A stretch of DNA of 64,000 bases. Source: Klebsiella spallanzanii. Its GTDB lineage: Bacteria; Pseudomonadota; Gammaproteobacteria; Enterobacterales; Enterobacteriaceae. How positions within the stretch are numbered: position 1 is the stretch's first letter; each line of letters opens with the position of its first letter. Below the pieces are notes generated by a model. It did not search any database, was not told the DNA's origin, and saw nothing but the letters and a program-made list of their open reading frames with translations. Position numbers and translations under genes: made by a program. The DNA is taken from the NCBI RefSeq assembly GCF_902158555.1, contig NZ_CABGGS010000003.1:124001-188000 (forward strand), written 5' to 3'. Positions 1 through 8,498 of this stretch are shown here, in pieces.

Positions 1-1769
1 TGCAAATGGCCTACTTTGAAGTGTTTGAAAACCTCGAAGGGCCAATCCGCATTAACATTTCGGCGCGTAAAAGCTACGAGATGGAGAGTACCTTCGGTGA
101 GATCCGTCGCATGATCGGCGAGGGTAAGCCGCTAAGCGAAGTTCAGGCGCGTATCGATGGGCTAAAGCAGGCGCTGCGCGAAGTTGAGCCTGTGCTTGAT
201 GGCGGGCATCGACTGGTTGCCGAAGAGCAGCATACCGCGCTGTCGCGCGATGACATTGCGCTGCACTGGCAGGATAGCTTCCGCACCATTGACGATATGC
301 TGGCCCAGGCGGTAACGGATTATCAGGCCGGTCACTACGCGCAGGCCAGCCAGCAGGTGCAGCAGGCGCATTATCAGGGCTTCAAAAACTCCGAAATGGA
401 AACCTCCGTGCGGCAAAACCGTTCGGCGAAAGAGGCTGCCGCCATCAACCAGCAGTTTACCGCACTGATTACCCTGACCTCCCAGCCGGACCGCCTGAAC
501 GATGTTTCCTATCAGGTCACCACGTTATTGCAGGATCTGGAGGATATTCTGCCGGGCCTGCCCACGACCCGTGACGATCAGCCGGTAAGCGCTCCGGCTA
601 GTGCAGACAACGCCACACAGATCGAGGATACGGGAGCCCGGGCGGATTGGGCGAGCGTCGCTGCCGGGATTAACCAAAGCATCAATGCCGCTCTGGCGCG
701 TTATCAGAACGGGGAAGGGCAGGACGCGATTCTTGATGTCCAGGACACCTACTTTGACCGTTTTGAAGCCACCGGAATGGAGAACAAAATCGGCTCCCGC
801 GACTCGGCGTTTAAAACCTCTCTTGAGGCGCACTTTACCCGCATGGTCAGCCTGATGAAGGCTAACCAGCCGCAGGAAAAACTGGTTGCCGAAGCCGCCG
901 CTCTTGAGCAGGACCTGCAAAAAGCGGTAACCATGCTGGGTGAGGGCGAAGAGACCCAGTGGAGCCTGCTGCTCTACAGCCTGATGATTATCGTGCGTGA
1001 AGGGCTGGAAGCGCTGCTGATTGTGGCGGCTATCGTCGCTTACCTGGTTAAAAACAACCATCACGACAAGCTGCCGCTGATTCGCCAGTCGGTGATTGTG
1101 GCGCTGGTGGCCAGCGTGGCGACGGCGTTTATCTTCCAGCTGTTGTTTACCAACTCCGGCGCCAGCCGAGAGCTGCTGGAGGGGATCACCATGCTGATTG
1201 CCGTGGTGATGCTGTTCTTTATGAGCTACTGGCTGCTGTCGAAGGTTGAAGCTCGCCACTGGAAAGCCTGGCTTGAGGGCAAACTCTCTCATTCGCTGTC
1301 GCGCGGATCGCTGGTAGGGCTGTGGTTGACCAGCTTCCTTGCAGTCTACCGCGAAGGTGCCGAAACGGTGCTGTTCTACTACGCCCTGATTGGCGATGCC
1401 CAGGGGCTGCCGGGTCATCTGGCCATCGGTGCCGGGTTTGTTATCGGCTGCGTGGTTCTGCTCATTGCCTGGCTCGTCATGCGCTACTCGGTGGTTCGAC
1501 TGCCGCTTAAACCCTTCTTCATGTTCACCGGCGGTTTTATGTACCTGATGGCGTTTGTTTTCGCCGGTAAAGGGGTACTGGAACTGGTGGAGGGCAAACT
1601 ATTCCAGCCAACGTTGATTAACGGGATGCCCGAAATCAGCTGGCTGGGGATTTACCCCTATGTGGAAACGCTATTGCCGCAGATTGTATTGCTGATCGCG
1701 GCGCTGGTGGCGCTATGGATCATGCGCCGCCGCCAGGCACCAGGTGAGACCATAAAAACAAGTTCCTAA
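1..1769 (+). CDS. fetM: FTR1-family iron permease FetM (5' end outside window)
   Basis: Inner-membrane ferrous-iron permease of the FetMP type. The reading frame is open to the left edge, so the first ATG at 6 is probably internal and the signal peptide and true start are missing. The visible part has a ~320-residue soluble, probably periplasmic region, then about seven membrane segments. The two hallmark FTR1 motifs are present: REGLEA near residue 330 and YREGAE near residue 449. The gene heads a seven-gene + strand run; fetP follows after a short gap. The fused periplasmic domain and P19 neighbour distinguish it from EfeU of the efeUOB system. Family assignment is firm; transport of iron is inferred from the family. 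Confidence 0.9.
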   Translation, partial: QMAYFEVFENLEGPIRINISARKSYEMESTFGEIRRMIGEGKPLSEVQARIDGLKQALREVEPVLDGGHRLVAEEQHTALSRDDIALHWQDSFRTIDDMLAQAVTDYQAGHYAQASQQVQQAHYQGFKNSEMETSVRQNRSAKEAAAINQQFTALITLTSQPDRLNDVSYQVTTLLQDLEDILPGLPTTRDDQPVSAPASADNATQIEDTGARADWASVAAGINQSINAALARYQNGEGQDAILDVQDTYFDRFEATGMENKIGSRDSAFKTSLEAHFTRMVSLMKANQPQEKLVAEAAALEQDLQKAVTMLGEGEETQWSLLLYSLMIIVREGLEALLIVAAIVAYLVKNNHHDKLPLIRQSVIVALVASVATAFIFQLLFTNSGASRELLEGITMLIAVVMLFFMSYWLLSKVEARHWKAWLEGKLSHSLSRGSLVGLWLTSFLAVYREGAETVLFYYALIGDAQGLPGHLAIGAGFVIGCVVLLIAWLVMRYSVVRLPLKPFFMFTGGFMYLMAFVFAGKGVLELVEGKLFQPTLINGMPEISWLGIYPYVETLLPQIVLLIAALVALWIMRRRQAPGETIKTSS

Positions 1770-1796
1770 TCATTTTAAGACGAGAGGATGAGTCAG

Positions 1797-2324
1797 ATGA
1801 CCATTAAGAAGACCCTGATTATCAGCGCGACCGTTGCCAGCATTTTCACCGCACCTGCGGCACTGGCCTTTAAAGAGTATCCGGCTGGTGAGCCGGTCAC
1901 CATGAATGAGATGGAGATCGCCGCGGTTTATCTGCAACCGATCGATATGGAACCGCGCGGTATGGGTTTGCCGGCAGCGAAATCGGATATCCATCTGGAA
2001 GCCGATATTCATGCGGTGGAAGGCGGTAAAAATGGTTTTGGCGCGGGTGAATGGATCCCTTATCTGACCATCGCCTATACCCTGGTCAATAGCGACACCG
2101 GCGAAAAACAAGAAGGTACATTTATGCCGATGGTGGCGAGCGATGGCCCGCACTACGGCGCGAACATCAAGATGATGGGCGTCGGTAACTACAAAGTGAC
2201 CTACCATATTGACCCGCCGTCAAAAGCCGGGATGCACCGTCATACCGATAGCGAAACCGGCGTCGGCCGCTGGTGGAAGCCGTTTGATGTGAGCTATGAG
2301 TTTAAGTATGTCGGCCTGAACTAA
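1797..2324 (+). CDS. fetP: P19-type periplasmic iron-binding protein FetP
   Basis: Periplasmic metal-binding partner of FetM, P19/FetP family. I chose the ATG at 1797: GAGAGG at 1782-1787 is correctly spaced for it and almost touches the alternative in-frame ATG at 1788. The N-terminus is a clear signal peptide ending ALA before FKEYPAG. The mature protein is rich in Met and His in the places expected of P19: the DIHLEADIH stretch, MPMVASDGPH, and GMHRHTD near the C-terminus, likely metal ligands. P19 proteins bind Cu and Fe and hand iron to the cognate permease. Confidence 0.9.
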   Translation: MTIKKTLIISATVASIFTAPAALAFKEYPAGEPVTMNEMEIAAVYLQPIDMEPRGMGLPAAKSDIHLEADIHAVEGGKNGFGAGEWIPYLTIAYTLVNSDTGEKQEGTFMPMVASDGPHYGANIKMMGVGNYKVTYHIDPPSKAGMHRHTDSETGVGRWWKPFDVSYEFKYVGLN

Positions 2325-2335
2325 GCATCTATTAC

Positions 2336-2361
2336 GCAGGATGGCCGACGGGTCATCCTGC
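2336..2361 (+). terminator. Hairpin between fetP and the downstream genes
   Basis: Arms GCAGGATG (2336-2343) and CATCCTGC (2354-2361) form an 8-bp perfect stem followed by TTTATGTT. The short T run suggests a partial terminator or RNA-stabilising hairpin that would let fetMP be expressed more strongly than the export/redox genes behind it. This effect is inferred. Confidence 0.5.
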
Positions 2362-2396
2362 TTTATGTTATTCACCCGCCGTACTGAGTTGAAGTC

Positions 2397-3776
2397 ATGA
2401 GCTATTTTTTCGTCACGACGCTACAGGTCTTTTTCTGCATTGCGCTGCTCTCCGCCGTACTCTGGGGACGCGGCAACCCTCCCACACTGCGCCCGCTGGT
2501 CTGGACGTTGCTCACCGCGCTGGCTGGCGGACTGCTCGCCGGGCTGTTTATTCGCCCGAGCCAGTCGCTGGAGCTTCTGCTGGTTGGCGCGGAGATCCTC
2601 GTTTCTCTACTATTTTTGCTGAGCTTCTGGTGGTCAACGCCGCGCGTTCGCTATCTGTGGCAATGGGTTCTGACCTTCGGCGCGGCCCGTCACTGGGCGC
2701 TGGATCCGAACCTCGGCGGCCTGACCTCCACGCACGTGCTGAATACCGATCTACTGCTGAATCTGACCGCGCTGGTGCTGGCGTTCGCGCTTTTGTGCCT
2801 GGCGTGTGCGCTCTGCGCCATGCTGTTGCGCAGAATGCGCGGGTTCTACTGGCCGCTGACCCTGCTGATGATGGTCTTGTTGTGGCTGCCGCTGAGCGGG
2901 AATTTGCTGCTGCTGTTGATGAAGCTACAGGTGGTGCCGCTGCTCAAGCCGCTGCTGAGCTTCGTCGCCAAGGTGACTAACAATGCGGCGATGTATAACT
3001 GGGCCGCCGCCGCGGTACTGCTGTTAATGTGCCTGTTCTGGATCCCGGGGCTGCGCCGCTATTACCGCAATGTAAAAGCGACGGAAGAGCCGATTTCCCG
3101 CCGTCTGGCGCTGGCCGAACGCCGTGGGGCGACCCGGCTGTGGCTCACGACTATTTGCTGCGCGCTGGCGATTATCGGCGGCCAGCTATGGTGGGATCTG
3201 GTAGCTTCGCAGCCGCCGCGTTTGTCCGAGGCGCAGCCGGTCACGCTGGCCGCTGATGGTCAGGTGCATATTCCGGTCGACCAGGTGCGCGATGGCAAAC
3301 TGCATCGCTTCGTCTGGGTGGCGGATGACGGCAAAGCGATCCGCTTTTTTATCATCAACCGCTATCCCGACAAACTGCGTTTCGGCGTGGTGTTCGACGC
3401 CTGCCTGCTGTGCGGCGATCAGGGCTATGTGATGGAAGGCAATCAGGTGATTTGCGTTGCCTGCGGCGTGCACATCTTTATCCCCTCCATTGGCAAACCC
3501 GGTGGATGCAACCCGGTGCCGATCGACGACTGGCGCAACGATGACAAAGAGCTGACGATACCCGGCGCGGCGCTGGCCGTGGGGGGGAACTATTTCTCTA
3601 CCGTCCTGACCATTAAAGTGACCGACCCGGTGGATGGTTCAACGCTGACCAACACCAGCGCCGACTTCAAATACAGCTATGGCGGTAAAACCTGGTTCTT
3701 CTCATCAGAAGCGAACTATGACCGTTTCCGCAATGCGCCAGAGCAGTTTGTTCCTGACGCAGTGAAGGAGGAGTAG
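2397..3776 (+). CDS. DUF2318 membrane protein of the Fet system
   Basis: Integral membrane protein of 459 aa with about eight hydrophobic segments in the first ~270 residues, then a C-terminal extracytoplasmic DUF2318 domain. That domain carries CLLCG and CVACG pairs followed by GGCNP, the expected cysteine signature (roughly residues 338-372), suggesting a metal or Fe-S/redox centre. Homologues follow p19 in Campylobacter and Yersinia Fet-type clusters. It probably handles the redox state of iron or of protein thiols at the periplasmic face; the biochemical role is unproven. The stop at 3774-3776 is two bases before the next start, so the genes are translationally linked. Confidence 0.8.
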   Translation: MSYFFVTTLQVFFCIALLSAVLWGRGNPPTLRPLVWTLLTALAGGLLAGLFIRPSQSLELLLVGAEILVSLLFLLSFWWSTPRVRYLWQWVLTFGAARHWALDPNLGGLTSTHVLNTDLLLNLTALVLAFALLCLACALCAMLLRRMRGFYWPLTLLMMVLLWLPLSGNLLLLLMKLQVVPLLKPLLSFVAKVTNNAAMYNWAAAAVLLLMCLFWIPGLRRYYRNVKATEEPISRRLALAERRGATRLWLTTICCALAIIGGQLWWDLVASQPPRLSEAQPVTLAADGQVHIPVDQVRDGKLHRFVWVADDGKAIRFFIINRYPDKLRFGVVFDACLLCGDQGYVMEGNQVICVACGVHIFIPSIGKPGGCNPVPIDDWRNDDKELTIPGAALAVGGNYFSTVLTIKVTDPVDGSTLTNTSADFKYSYGGKTWFFSSEANYDRFRNAPEQFVPDAVKEE

Positions 3777-3778
3777 CG

Positions 3779-5062
3779 ATGCTGTGGCGAATGATCTACC
3801 AGTCATGGGGGCGCAATCTGCGGCGTAAAGCGCTGGCGGTATTGACCGTGTTTCTGGCGACCAGCCTGATATCGGCGCTGCTGGCGGTTTCTATCGACAT
3901 CGGCGACAAAATGTCCCGGGAGCTGAAATCCTACGGCGCCAATATTCTGATTGAGCCTGCAGGGCAGGCGGCGTTGCCCGCGCTGTTTAGCGAACAAAGC
4001 AACCCGCTGGCCAGCGACGATTTTCTGGATGAATCCGAGCTGCCGAATATCAAAGATATCTTCTGGCGCAACAACATTGTTGGCTTCGCACCGATGCTCG
4101 GCGGCGAAGTGAGCGTGGATGGCCATGATATCCGCGTGCTGGGGACCTTCTTTAGCCAGCCTGTCACCATACCAGATGAAGAGGGATACGCAACCGGGCA
4201 GCGGACGGTCAGCCCGTTCTGGCAGGTGAGCGGCGAATGGCCGCAGGAGCCGGTCGGTGAGACACCGCAAACCCTGGTCGGCCACGCGCTGGCGCGAAAT
4301 TACGGCTGGAAGCCAGGCGATCGCCTGGCGTTAAAGGTCGCGGATAACGTGGTGAACGTGCAGGTGAGCGGTATTTTATCCAGCGGCGGCGATGAAGATA
4401 ACCAACTGGTCATGCCGCTTAGCGTGGTGCAGCAACTGCTGGGGCTACCGGGGAAAGTGCAGGCGATCCGCGTGTCGGCGCTGACGGTACCGGAAAACGA
4501 ACTGTCGCGTCGGGCGCGTGAGGATCTCGAAGCGCTGAATGCCGAAGAGTACGATCTGTGGTACTGCACCGCCTATGTGTCGTCTATCGCCCATCAGCTT
4601 GAGGAGGCGATTTCCGGTGCGGAGGTGCGTCCTGTATGGCAGGTTGCTGCTTCGGAAGGCGTGGTTATCGATAAAATTCAGCTGTTAATGGGCGTGGTAA
4701 CTTTAGCCGCGCTGGCCGCCGCCGCGATGGGCATCGCCTCACTGATGACCAGCACCATTATGGAACGCGCCAAAGAAATTGGCCTGATGAAAGCGCTGGG
4801 CGCGCGGCAGTGGCAAATTCTGCTGCTGTTCTATCTTGAGGCGGCGCTGGGCGGCCTGGCCGGTGGAGCATTTGGCTGCATCGCCGGATGGGGGCTGGCG
4901 AAGGCTATTGGCCTGATGCTGTTTGATACGCCGCTTAATTTTGCCTGGGTGGTGGTGCCCTGCGTGCTGGTGATTGCGGTGCTGATTGCGTTAATCGGCA
5001 CCTGGTTCCCGGCGCGGCGTATTGCCCGTCTTTATCCTGTGGAGGTGCTGTATGGCCGCTAA
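3779..5062 (+). CDS. MacB-type ABC transporter permease (Fet system)
   Basis: A 427-aa permease of the MacB/FtsX type: one N-terminal membrane segment, a large periplasmic domain (~residues 45-290) and three C-terminal segments, including the conserved MERAKEIGLMKALGA stretch. It pairs with the next permease and the ATPase to form a mechanotransmission-type ABC complex. In Fet clusters this complex does not resemble an importer, so it is more likely to move or gate a redox component. GAGGAGTAGC directly upstream provides the ribosome binding site. Confidence 0.85.
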   Translation: MLWRMIYQSWGRNLRRKALAVLTVFLATSLISALLAVSIDIGDKMSRELKSYGANILIEPAGQAALPALFSEQSNPLASDDFLDESELPNIKDIFWRNNIVGFAPMLGGEVSVDGHDIRVLGTFFSQPVTIPDEEGYATGQRTVSPFWQVSGEWPQEPVGETPQTLVGHALARNYGWKPGDRLALKVADNVVNVQVSGILSSGGDEDNQLVMPLSVVQQLLGLPGKVQAIRVSALTVPENELSRRAREDLEALNAEEYDLWYCTAYVSSIAHQLEEAISGAEVRPVWQVAASEGVVIDKIQLLMGVVTLAALAAAAMGIASLMTSTIMERAKEIGLMKALGARQWQILLLFYLEAALGGLAGGAFGCIAGWGLAKAIGLMLFDTPLNFAWVVVPCVLVIAVLIALIGTWFPARRIARLYPVEVLYGR

Positions 5063-6182
5063 GCGCGACATGCTGTGGTTATTAGTATGGCGGGCGCTGC
5101 GGCTGCGTATGCAGCGGGTCAGCGTGGTGTTTGCCGCGCTGGCGGTCGGCGCGACCATCGTCACGGCGCTCTCAGCAGTGTGGTTCGACATTAATAGCAA
5201 AATGAGCGAGGAGTTGCGCACCTTTGGCGCCAACTTCTACATTGGTCCGGGCCATGGCACCAGCATGCCGCAGCCGGAGCTGCAGGCGATTCTTGACGGC
5301 GCACCGGGTGGACTGATTCACGGCGCCAGCCCTTGGCTGTACGGTACCGCGCGCACCGAGCTGGAAAAAGTGGTGATGGTCGGCGTGTGGTTTGAGTCGC
5401 TGCAAAAACTGGTGCCCTACTGGCAGGTCAACGGTAGCTGGATCGGCGTTAGTTTTGACGATCGCAACGCGATGATTGGCGTGAAGCTGGCGCAGCGTCT
5501 GGCGCTGAATATTGGCGATAGCGTGACGCTGGTGGACCATAGTCGGCGCAAGAAACTGCTGATTAAGGGCATCGTAGAAGCCGGGGACGCGACCGACAAT
5601 ATGCTGATCGTCAGTCTTGACGTGGCGCAGTCGTGGCTGCAAAAGCCCGGCGTTATCAGCCACGGGCTGCTGAGCGTCAGCAATGACCTTGGTCAGGTGG
5701 AGAGCTACGCCAGCCAGTTACAGCGGCAATACACTGACCTTGAGATTCGTCCGGTGCGTAAAGTGTCGGCATCCGAAGGGCAGGTGCTGGATAAAATTAA
5801 GGGGCTGATGGGACTGGTATCGATAGTTATCCTCGCGCTCTCATCCCTGTGCGTGAACACCACCCTAATGGCGATTGTCGGTGAACGCTCCCGAGAGTTT
5901 GCCCTGCAAAAAGCGCTGGGGGCCAGCAACGGCGATATTACCCGCCAGATGTTACTGGAGACCAGCATTATCACTTTTGCGGCGGTGGTTTGCGGTTGGG
6001 TGCTGGGCTATCTGCTGGCACAGCTGCTGGGATTAACGGTGTTTAACGCCAGTATCTCGCTGCGCCTGCCGGTGCTGCCGATTACCCTGGTTCTGTCTTT
6101 ACTGGTCGCCCTGCTGGCGGCCATTGTTCCGGTGCGGCGCGCGGTGAGCGTCGAACCTGCGAAAGTGTTGAAAGGAGAGTAA
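5052..6182 (+). CDS. Second MacB-type ABC transporter permease (Fet system)
   Basis: A 376-aa paralogue of the preceding permease with the same architecture. Its REFALQKALGAS stretch near the C-terminus matches the FtsX-domain signature. The start is the ATG at 5052: GGAGG at 5041-5045 sits six bases upstream and the encoded N-terminus (MAAKRDML) is plausible, whereas the longer frame from 5022 lies inside the previous gene. It overlaps the upstream stop by 11 bases, which implies coupled translation. The two permeases probably form a heterodimer. Confidence 0.85.
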   Translation: MAAKRDMLWLLVWRALRLRMQRVSVVFAALAVGATIVTALSAVWFDINSKMSEELRTFGANFYIGPGHGTSMPQPELQAILDGAPGGLIHGASPWLYGTARTELEKVVMVGVWFESLQKLVPYWQVNGSWIGVSFDDRNAMIGVKLAQRLALNIGDSVTLVDHSRRKKLLIKGIVEAGDATDNMLIVSLDVAQSWLQKPGVISHGLLSVSNDLGQVESYASQLQRQYTDLEIRPVRKVSASEGQVLDKIKGLMGLVSIVILALSSLCVNTTLMAIVGERSREFALQKALGASNGDITRQMLLETSIITFAAVVCGWVLGYLLAQLLGLTVFNASISLRLPVLPITLVLSLLVALLAAIVPVRRAVSVEPAKVLKGE

Positions 6183-6186
6183 CGCC

Positions 6187-6882
6187 ATGACCGTCACATC
6201 TTTGCGTCAGATGGCGATTGAAACACGTCATTTATATAAGCGGTTCGGGGAAGTGACCGCGCTGGAAGATATCAACCTGCGCATCGCCCGCGGTGAATTT
6301 GTTGCCATTATGGGGGCCTCCGGTTCCGGGAAAACGACGCTGATGAATATTCTCACTTGTCTGGATACCGCCAGCGAAGGGCAGGTGATCCTCGACGGAA
6401 CCGACGCGGCGGCGCTGGACGAAGAGGGGCGCCGCCGCTTTCGCGCGCAGAAAATTGGCCTTGTGTTCCAGCAGTTCCACCTGATCCCGTTTCTGACGGC
6501 GCTGGAAAATATCATGCTGGCGCAGCATTACCACAGCGTGGTGGATGAAGCTGCCGCCAGAGCGGTGCTGGCTCAGGTCGGCCTTGAGCATCGCGTGACT
6601 CATCTACCGAGCCAGCTGTCGGGCGGGGAACAGCAGCGCGTCTGCATTGCCCGGGCGTTGGTTAACGAGCCGCCGGTTATTTTTGCCGATGAGCCAACCG
6701 GTAACCTCGATGAAGAGAACGAACAGCGGGTGCTGGATCTGCTGACCGATTTGCACCGCCAGGGGCGCACCATTGTGATGGTGACCCACAACCCGGCGCT
6801 GGGGCAGTTCGCCGATCGCATCGTGCGTTTGCAGCACGGAAAGTATCTGGGAGAGGAGGTGAATCATCATGCGCATGCCTAA
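6187..6882 (+). CDS. ABC transporter ATP-binding protein (Fet system)
   Basis: A 231-aa ATPase of the MacB/LolD type that energises the two permeases. It shows the Walker A motif GASGSGKTT, signature LSGGEQQR and Walker B region PVIFADEPT followed by the D-loop GNLD. An AGGAGAG site lies upstream. The C-terminal codons overlap the start of the following thioredoxin gene by 14 bases. Confidence 0.92.
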   Translation: MTVTSLRQMAIETRHLYKRFGEVTALEDINLRIARGEFVAIMGASGSGKTTLMNILTCLDTASEGQVILDGTDAAALDEEGRRRFRAQKIGLVFQQFHLIPFLTALENIMLAQHYHSVVDEAAARAVLAQVGLEHRVTHLPSQLSGGEQQRVCIARALVNEPPVIFADEPTGNLDEENEQRVLDLLTDLHRQGRTIVMVTHNPALGQFADRIVRLQHGKYLGEEVNHHAHA

Positions 6883-7354
6883 AGTGATGCTTGTCCTGCT
6901 GCTGGTGCTGCTCGGCGGCTGCAAAGAGGAAAAGCTGACGCGCGGCGAGGCGGCACCCGCGCTGGCGGCGTTTGATTTGCAGGGGGAATCTGCCAGCCTT
7001 GAGCGCTGGCAGGGCAAGGCGGTGTATCTCAATTTCTGGTCATCAAGCTGCGGCGGCTGCCTGGCGGAGATGGATACCTTACAGGCGCTCAGCCAGCGCT
7101 GGCCGGATAAACTGGTGGTGGTCGGCGTCAATACCGACCCGGAATCCGTCGATATCGCGCCGCTGTTGGCTAAGCATGGTGTCACCTATCCGGTGCTGCG
7201 CGATCAGCTCAAAATGACCCAAGAGCGCTATCAGGTTATCGGCACCCCAACGTCAATATTGATTGATAGCCATGGCACGGTGCTGGATTTGCATCAGGGC
7301 CTGCGCAAGCCCGAGGAGCTCCAGACAGTGTTTAGCCAACTGGCGCAGAAATAG
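6869..7354 (+). CDS. Lipoprotein thioredoxin-like protein (TlpA type) of the Fet system
   Basis: A 161-aa extracytoplasmic thiol-disulfide protein. The N-terminus is a lipoprotein signal with lipobox LGGC near residue 18, so the mature protein is probably membrane-anchored. The thioredoxin fold is indicated by FWSSSCGGC (active-site CGGC) and the cis-Pro loop GTPTS. GAGGAGGT at 6853-6860 is a strong ribosome site for ATG 6869. In Fet clusters such proteins are thought to exchange electrons with the DUF2318 protein; that link is inference. It is the last gene of the operon; REP elements follow. Confidence 0.88.
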   Translation: MRMPKVMLVLLLVLLGGCKEEKLTRGEAAPALAAFDLQGESASLERWQGKAVYLNFWSSSCGGCLAEMDTLQALSQRWPDKLVVVGVNTDPESVDIAPLLAKHGVTYPVLRDQLKMTQERYQVIGTPTSILIDSHGTVLDLHQGLRKPEELQTVFSQLAQK

Positions 7355-7380
7355 TTTCCTCACGCGCGAGCAGTCTTGTA

Positions 7381-7454
7381 GCCCGGACAGGCGCGTTAGC
7401 GCCGCCTCCGGGAAAATAGTGGTAGCCCGGGTAAGGCGTCAGCCGCCACCCGGG
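7381..7454. repeat. Two REP-type palindromes
   Basis: Two tandem hairpins with CCCGGA/TCCGGG arms (7382-7412) and CCCGGGT/ACCCGGG arms (7426-7454). Each is preceded by GTAG, as in enterobacterial REP/PU elements. They lie between the convergent ends of the fet operon and the transaldolase gene and probably act as a two-sided 3' boundary. Confidence 0.75.
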
Positions 7455-7463
7455 ATGTTTCAC

Positions 7464-8414
7464 TTACAGATACTGGCTCAGCAGCGCCTCAAGGCTGTTC
7501 TGGTCCACGGCAAACAGGCGAATACCTTCGGCGAGCTTTTCCACCGCCATCGCATCCTGATGATGCGCCCAATAAAACTCCGCTTCACTCATGGCGGCGG
7601 GCTTTGGCTGAACTTCACCTTCATACGTCAACGGTGCAGGTACCGGCCCCTGGGTTTGCTGCAATTGCGCCAGCAGCGCCGGGGAAACGGTCAGACGATC
7701 GCAGCCGTTAAGCGCCAGCACCTGTTCCGGCGTGCGGAAGCTGGCCCCCATCACCACCGTCCGGTAACCGTGCATTTTATAGAAGCGATAGATCTTCTGT
7801 ACCGACTCGACGCCCGGATCGTTATCGACGGTGAAGGTGGTATCAGGGGTGTTTTTCTTGTACCAGTCGTAGATGCGACCGACAAATGGGGAAATCAGAA
7901 AAACACCAGCATCGGCGCAGGCTCTGGCCTGGGCAAAGGAGAAAAGCAGCGTCAGGTTGCACTGGATACCCTCTTTTTCCAGCGTTTCTGCCGCGCGGAT
8001 CCCTTGCCAGGTGGCAGCGAGCTTAATTAAAACCCGATCTTTACCGATCCCTTTCTCTTCATACAGCACAATGATTTCCCGCGCTTTAGCTATGCTGGCC
8101 TGAGTATCAAATGAGAGGCGGGCATCCACTTCCGTTGAAATACGCCCGGGAACGCTTTTCAGGATCAACGCTCCGATACTTACCGCCAGATAATCGGCAA
8201 TATCCGCAGGCTGTACCGTTTTTCCACTCTGGCGAGACCTCACCGCTGCGACGGCATCTTTCACCAGTTTTTGGTACTGCGGAAGCTGCGCCGCTTTATA
8301 AATAAGCGAAGGGTTGGTGGTCGCATCTTCAGGCTGATAAGCCATAATGCTGTCAATGTCCCCGCTGTCGGCAACAATGGTTGTCCGCTGCTTTAGTTGT
8401 TCAAGCTGATTCAT
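7464..8414 (-). CDS. Transaldolase (TalA/TalB type)
   Basis: A 316-aa transaldolase that transfers a dihydroxyacetone unit between sugar phosphates (fructose 6-P, sedoheptulose 7-P). Family motifs are VADSGDI and DATTNPSL near the N-terminus, the Schiff-base lysine in [11 protein letters not shown] (~residue 131) and [11 protein letters not shown]. It is a divergent paralogue rather than the housekeeping copy. It is the last gene of the - strand PTS operon, 84 bases after the GatZ/KbaZ-like gene, which ties it to the catabolism of the PTS sugar. Some family members favour other ketoses, so the exact acceptor is open. Confidence 0.92.
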   Translation of the reverse strand: MNQLEQLKQRTTIVADSGDIDSIMAYQPEDATTNPSLIYKAAQLPQYQKLVKDAVAAVRSRQSGKTVQPADIADYLAVSIGALILKSVPGRISTEVDARLSFDTQASIAKAREIIVLYEEKGIGKDRVLIKLAATWQGIRAAETLEKEGIQCNLTLLFSFAQARACADAGVFLISPFVGRIYDWYKKNTPDTTFTVDNDPGVESVQKIYRFYKMHGYRTVVMGASFRTPEQVLALNGCDRLTVSPALLAQLQQTQGPVPAPLTYEGEVQPKPAAMSEAEFYWAHHQDAMAVEKLAEGIRLFAVDQNSLEALLSQYL

Positions 8415-8498
8415 CGCTATGACCTGTTTTTCAATAATAGAGCTGGAAACAACAAGGAGAAGGCAAGGCCCGCTCCTTATTGTCGGTTGGGTGGGGGA

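Noticed and set aside
525..1418. Long open frame on the - strand opposite fetM (about 297 codons)
   Set aside because: It lies fully opposite a gene with clear FTR1 motifs, is rich in His, Arg and Gln, and has no ribosome site. It is a mirror of GC-rich codon use.
7263..8030. 255-codon + strand frame opposite transaldolase
   Set aside because: Antisense to a firm transaldolase with conserved motifs; the translated product shows no recognisable domain.
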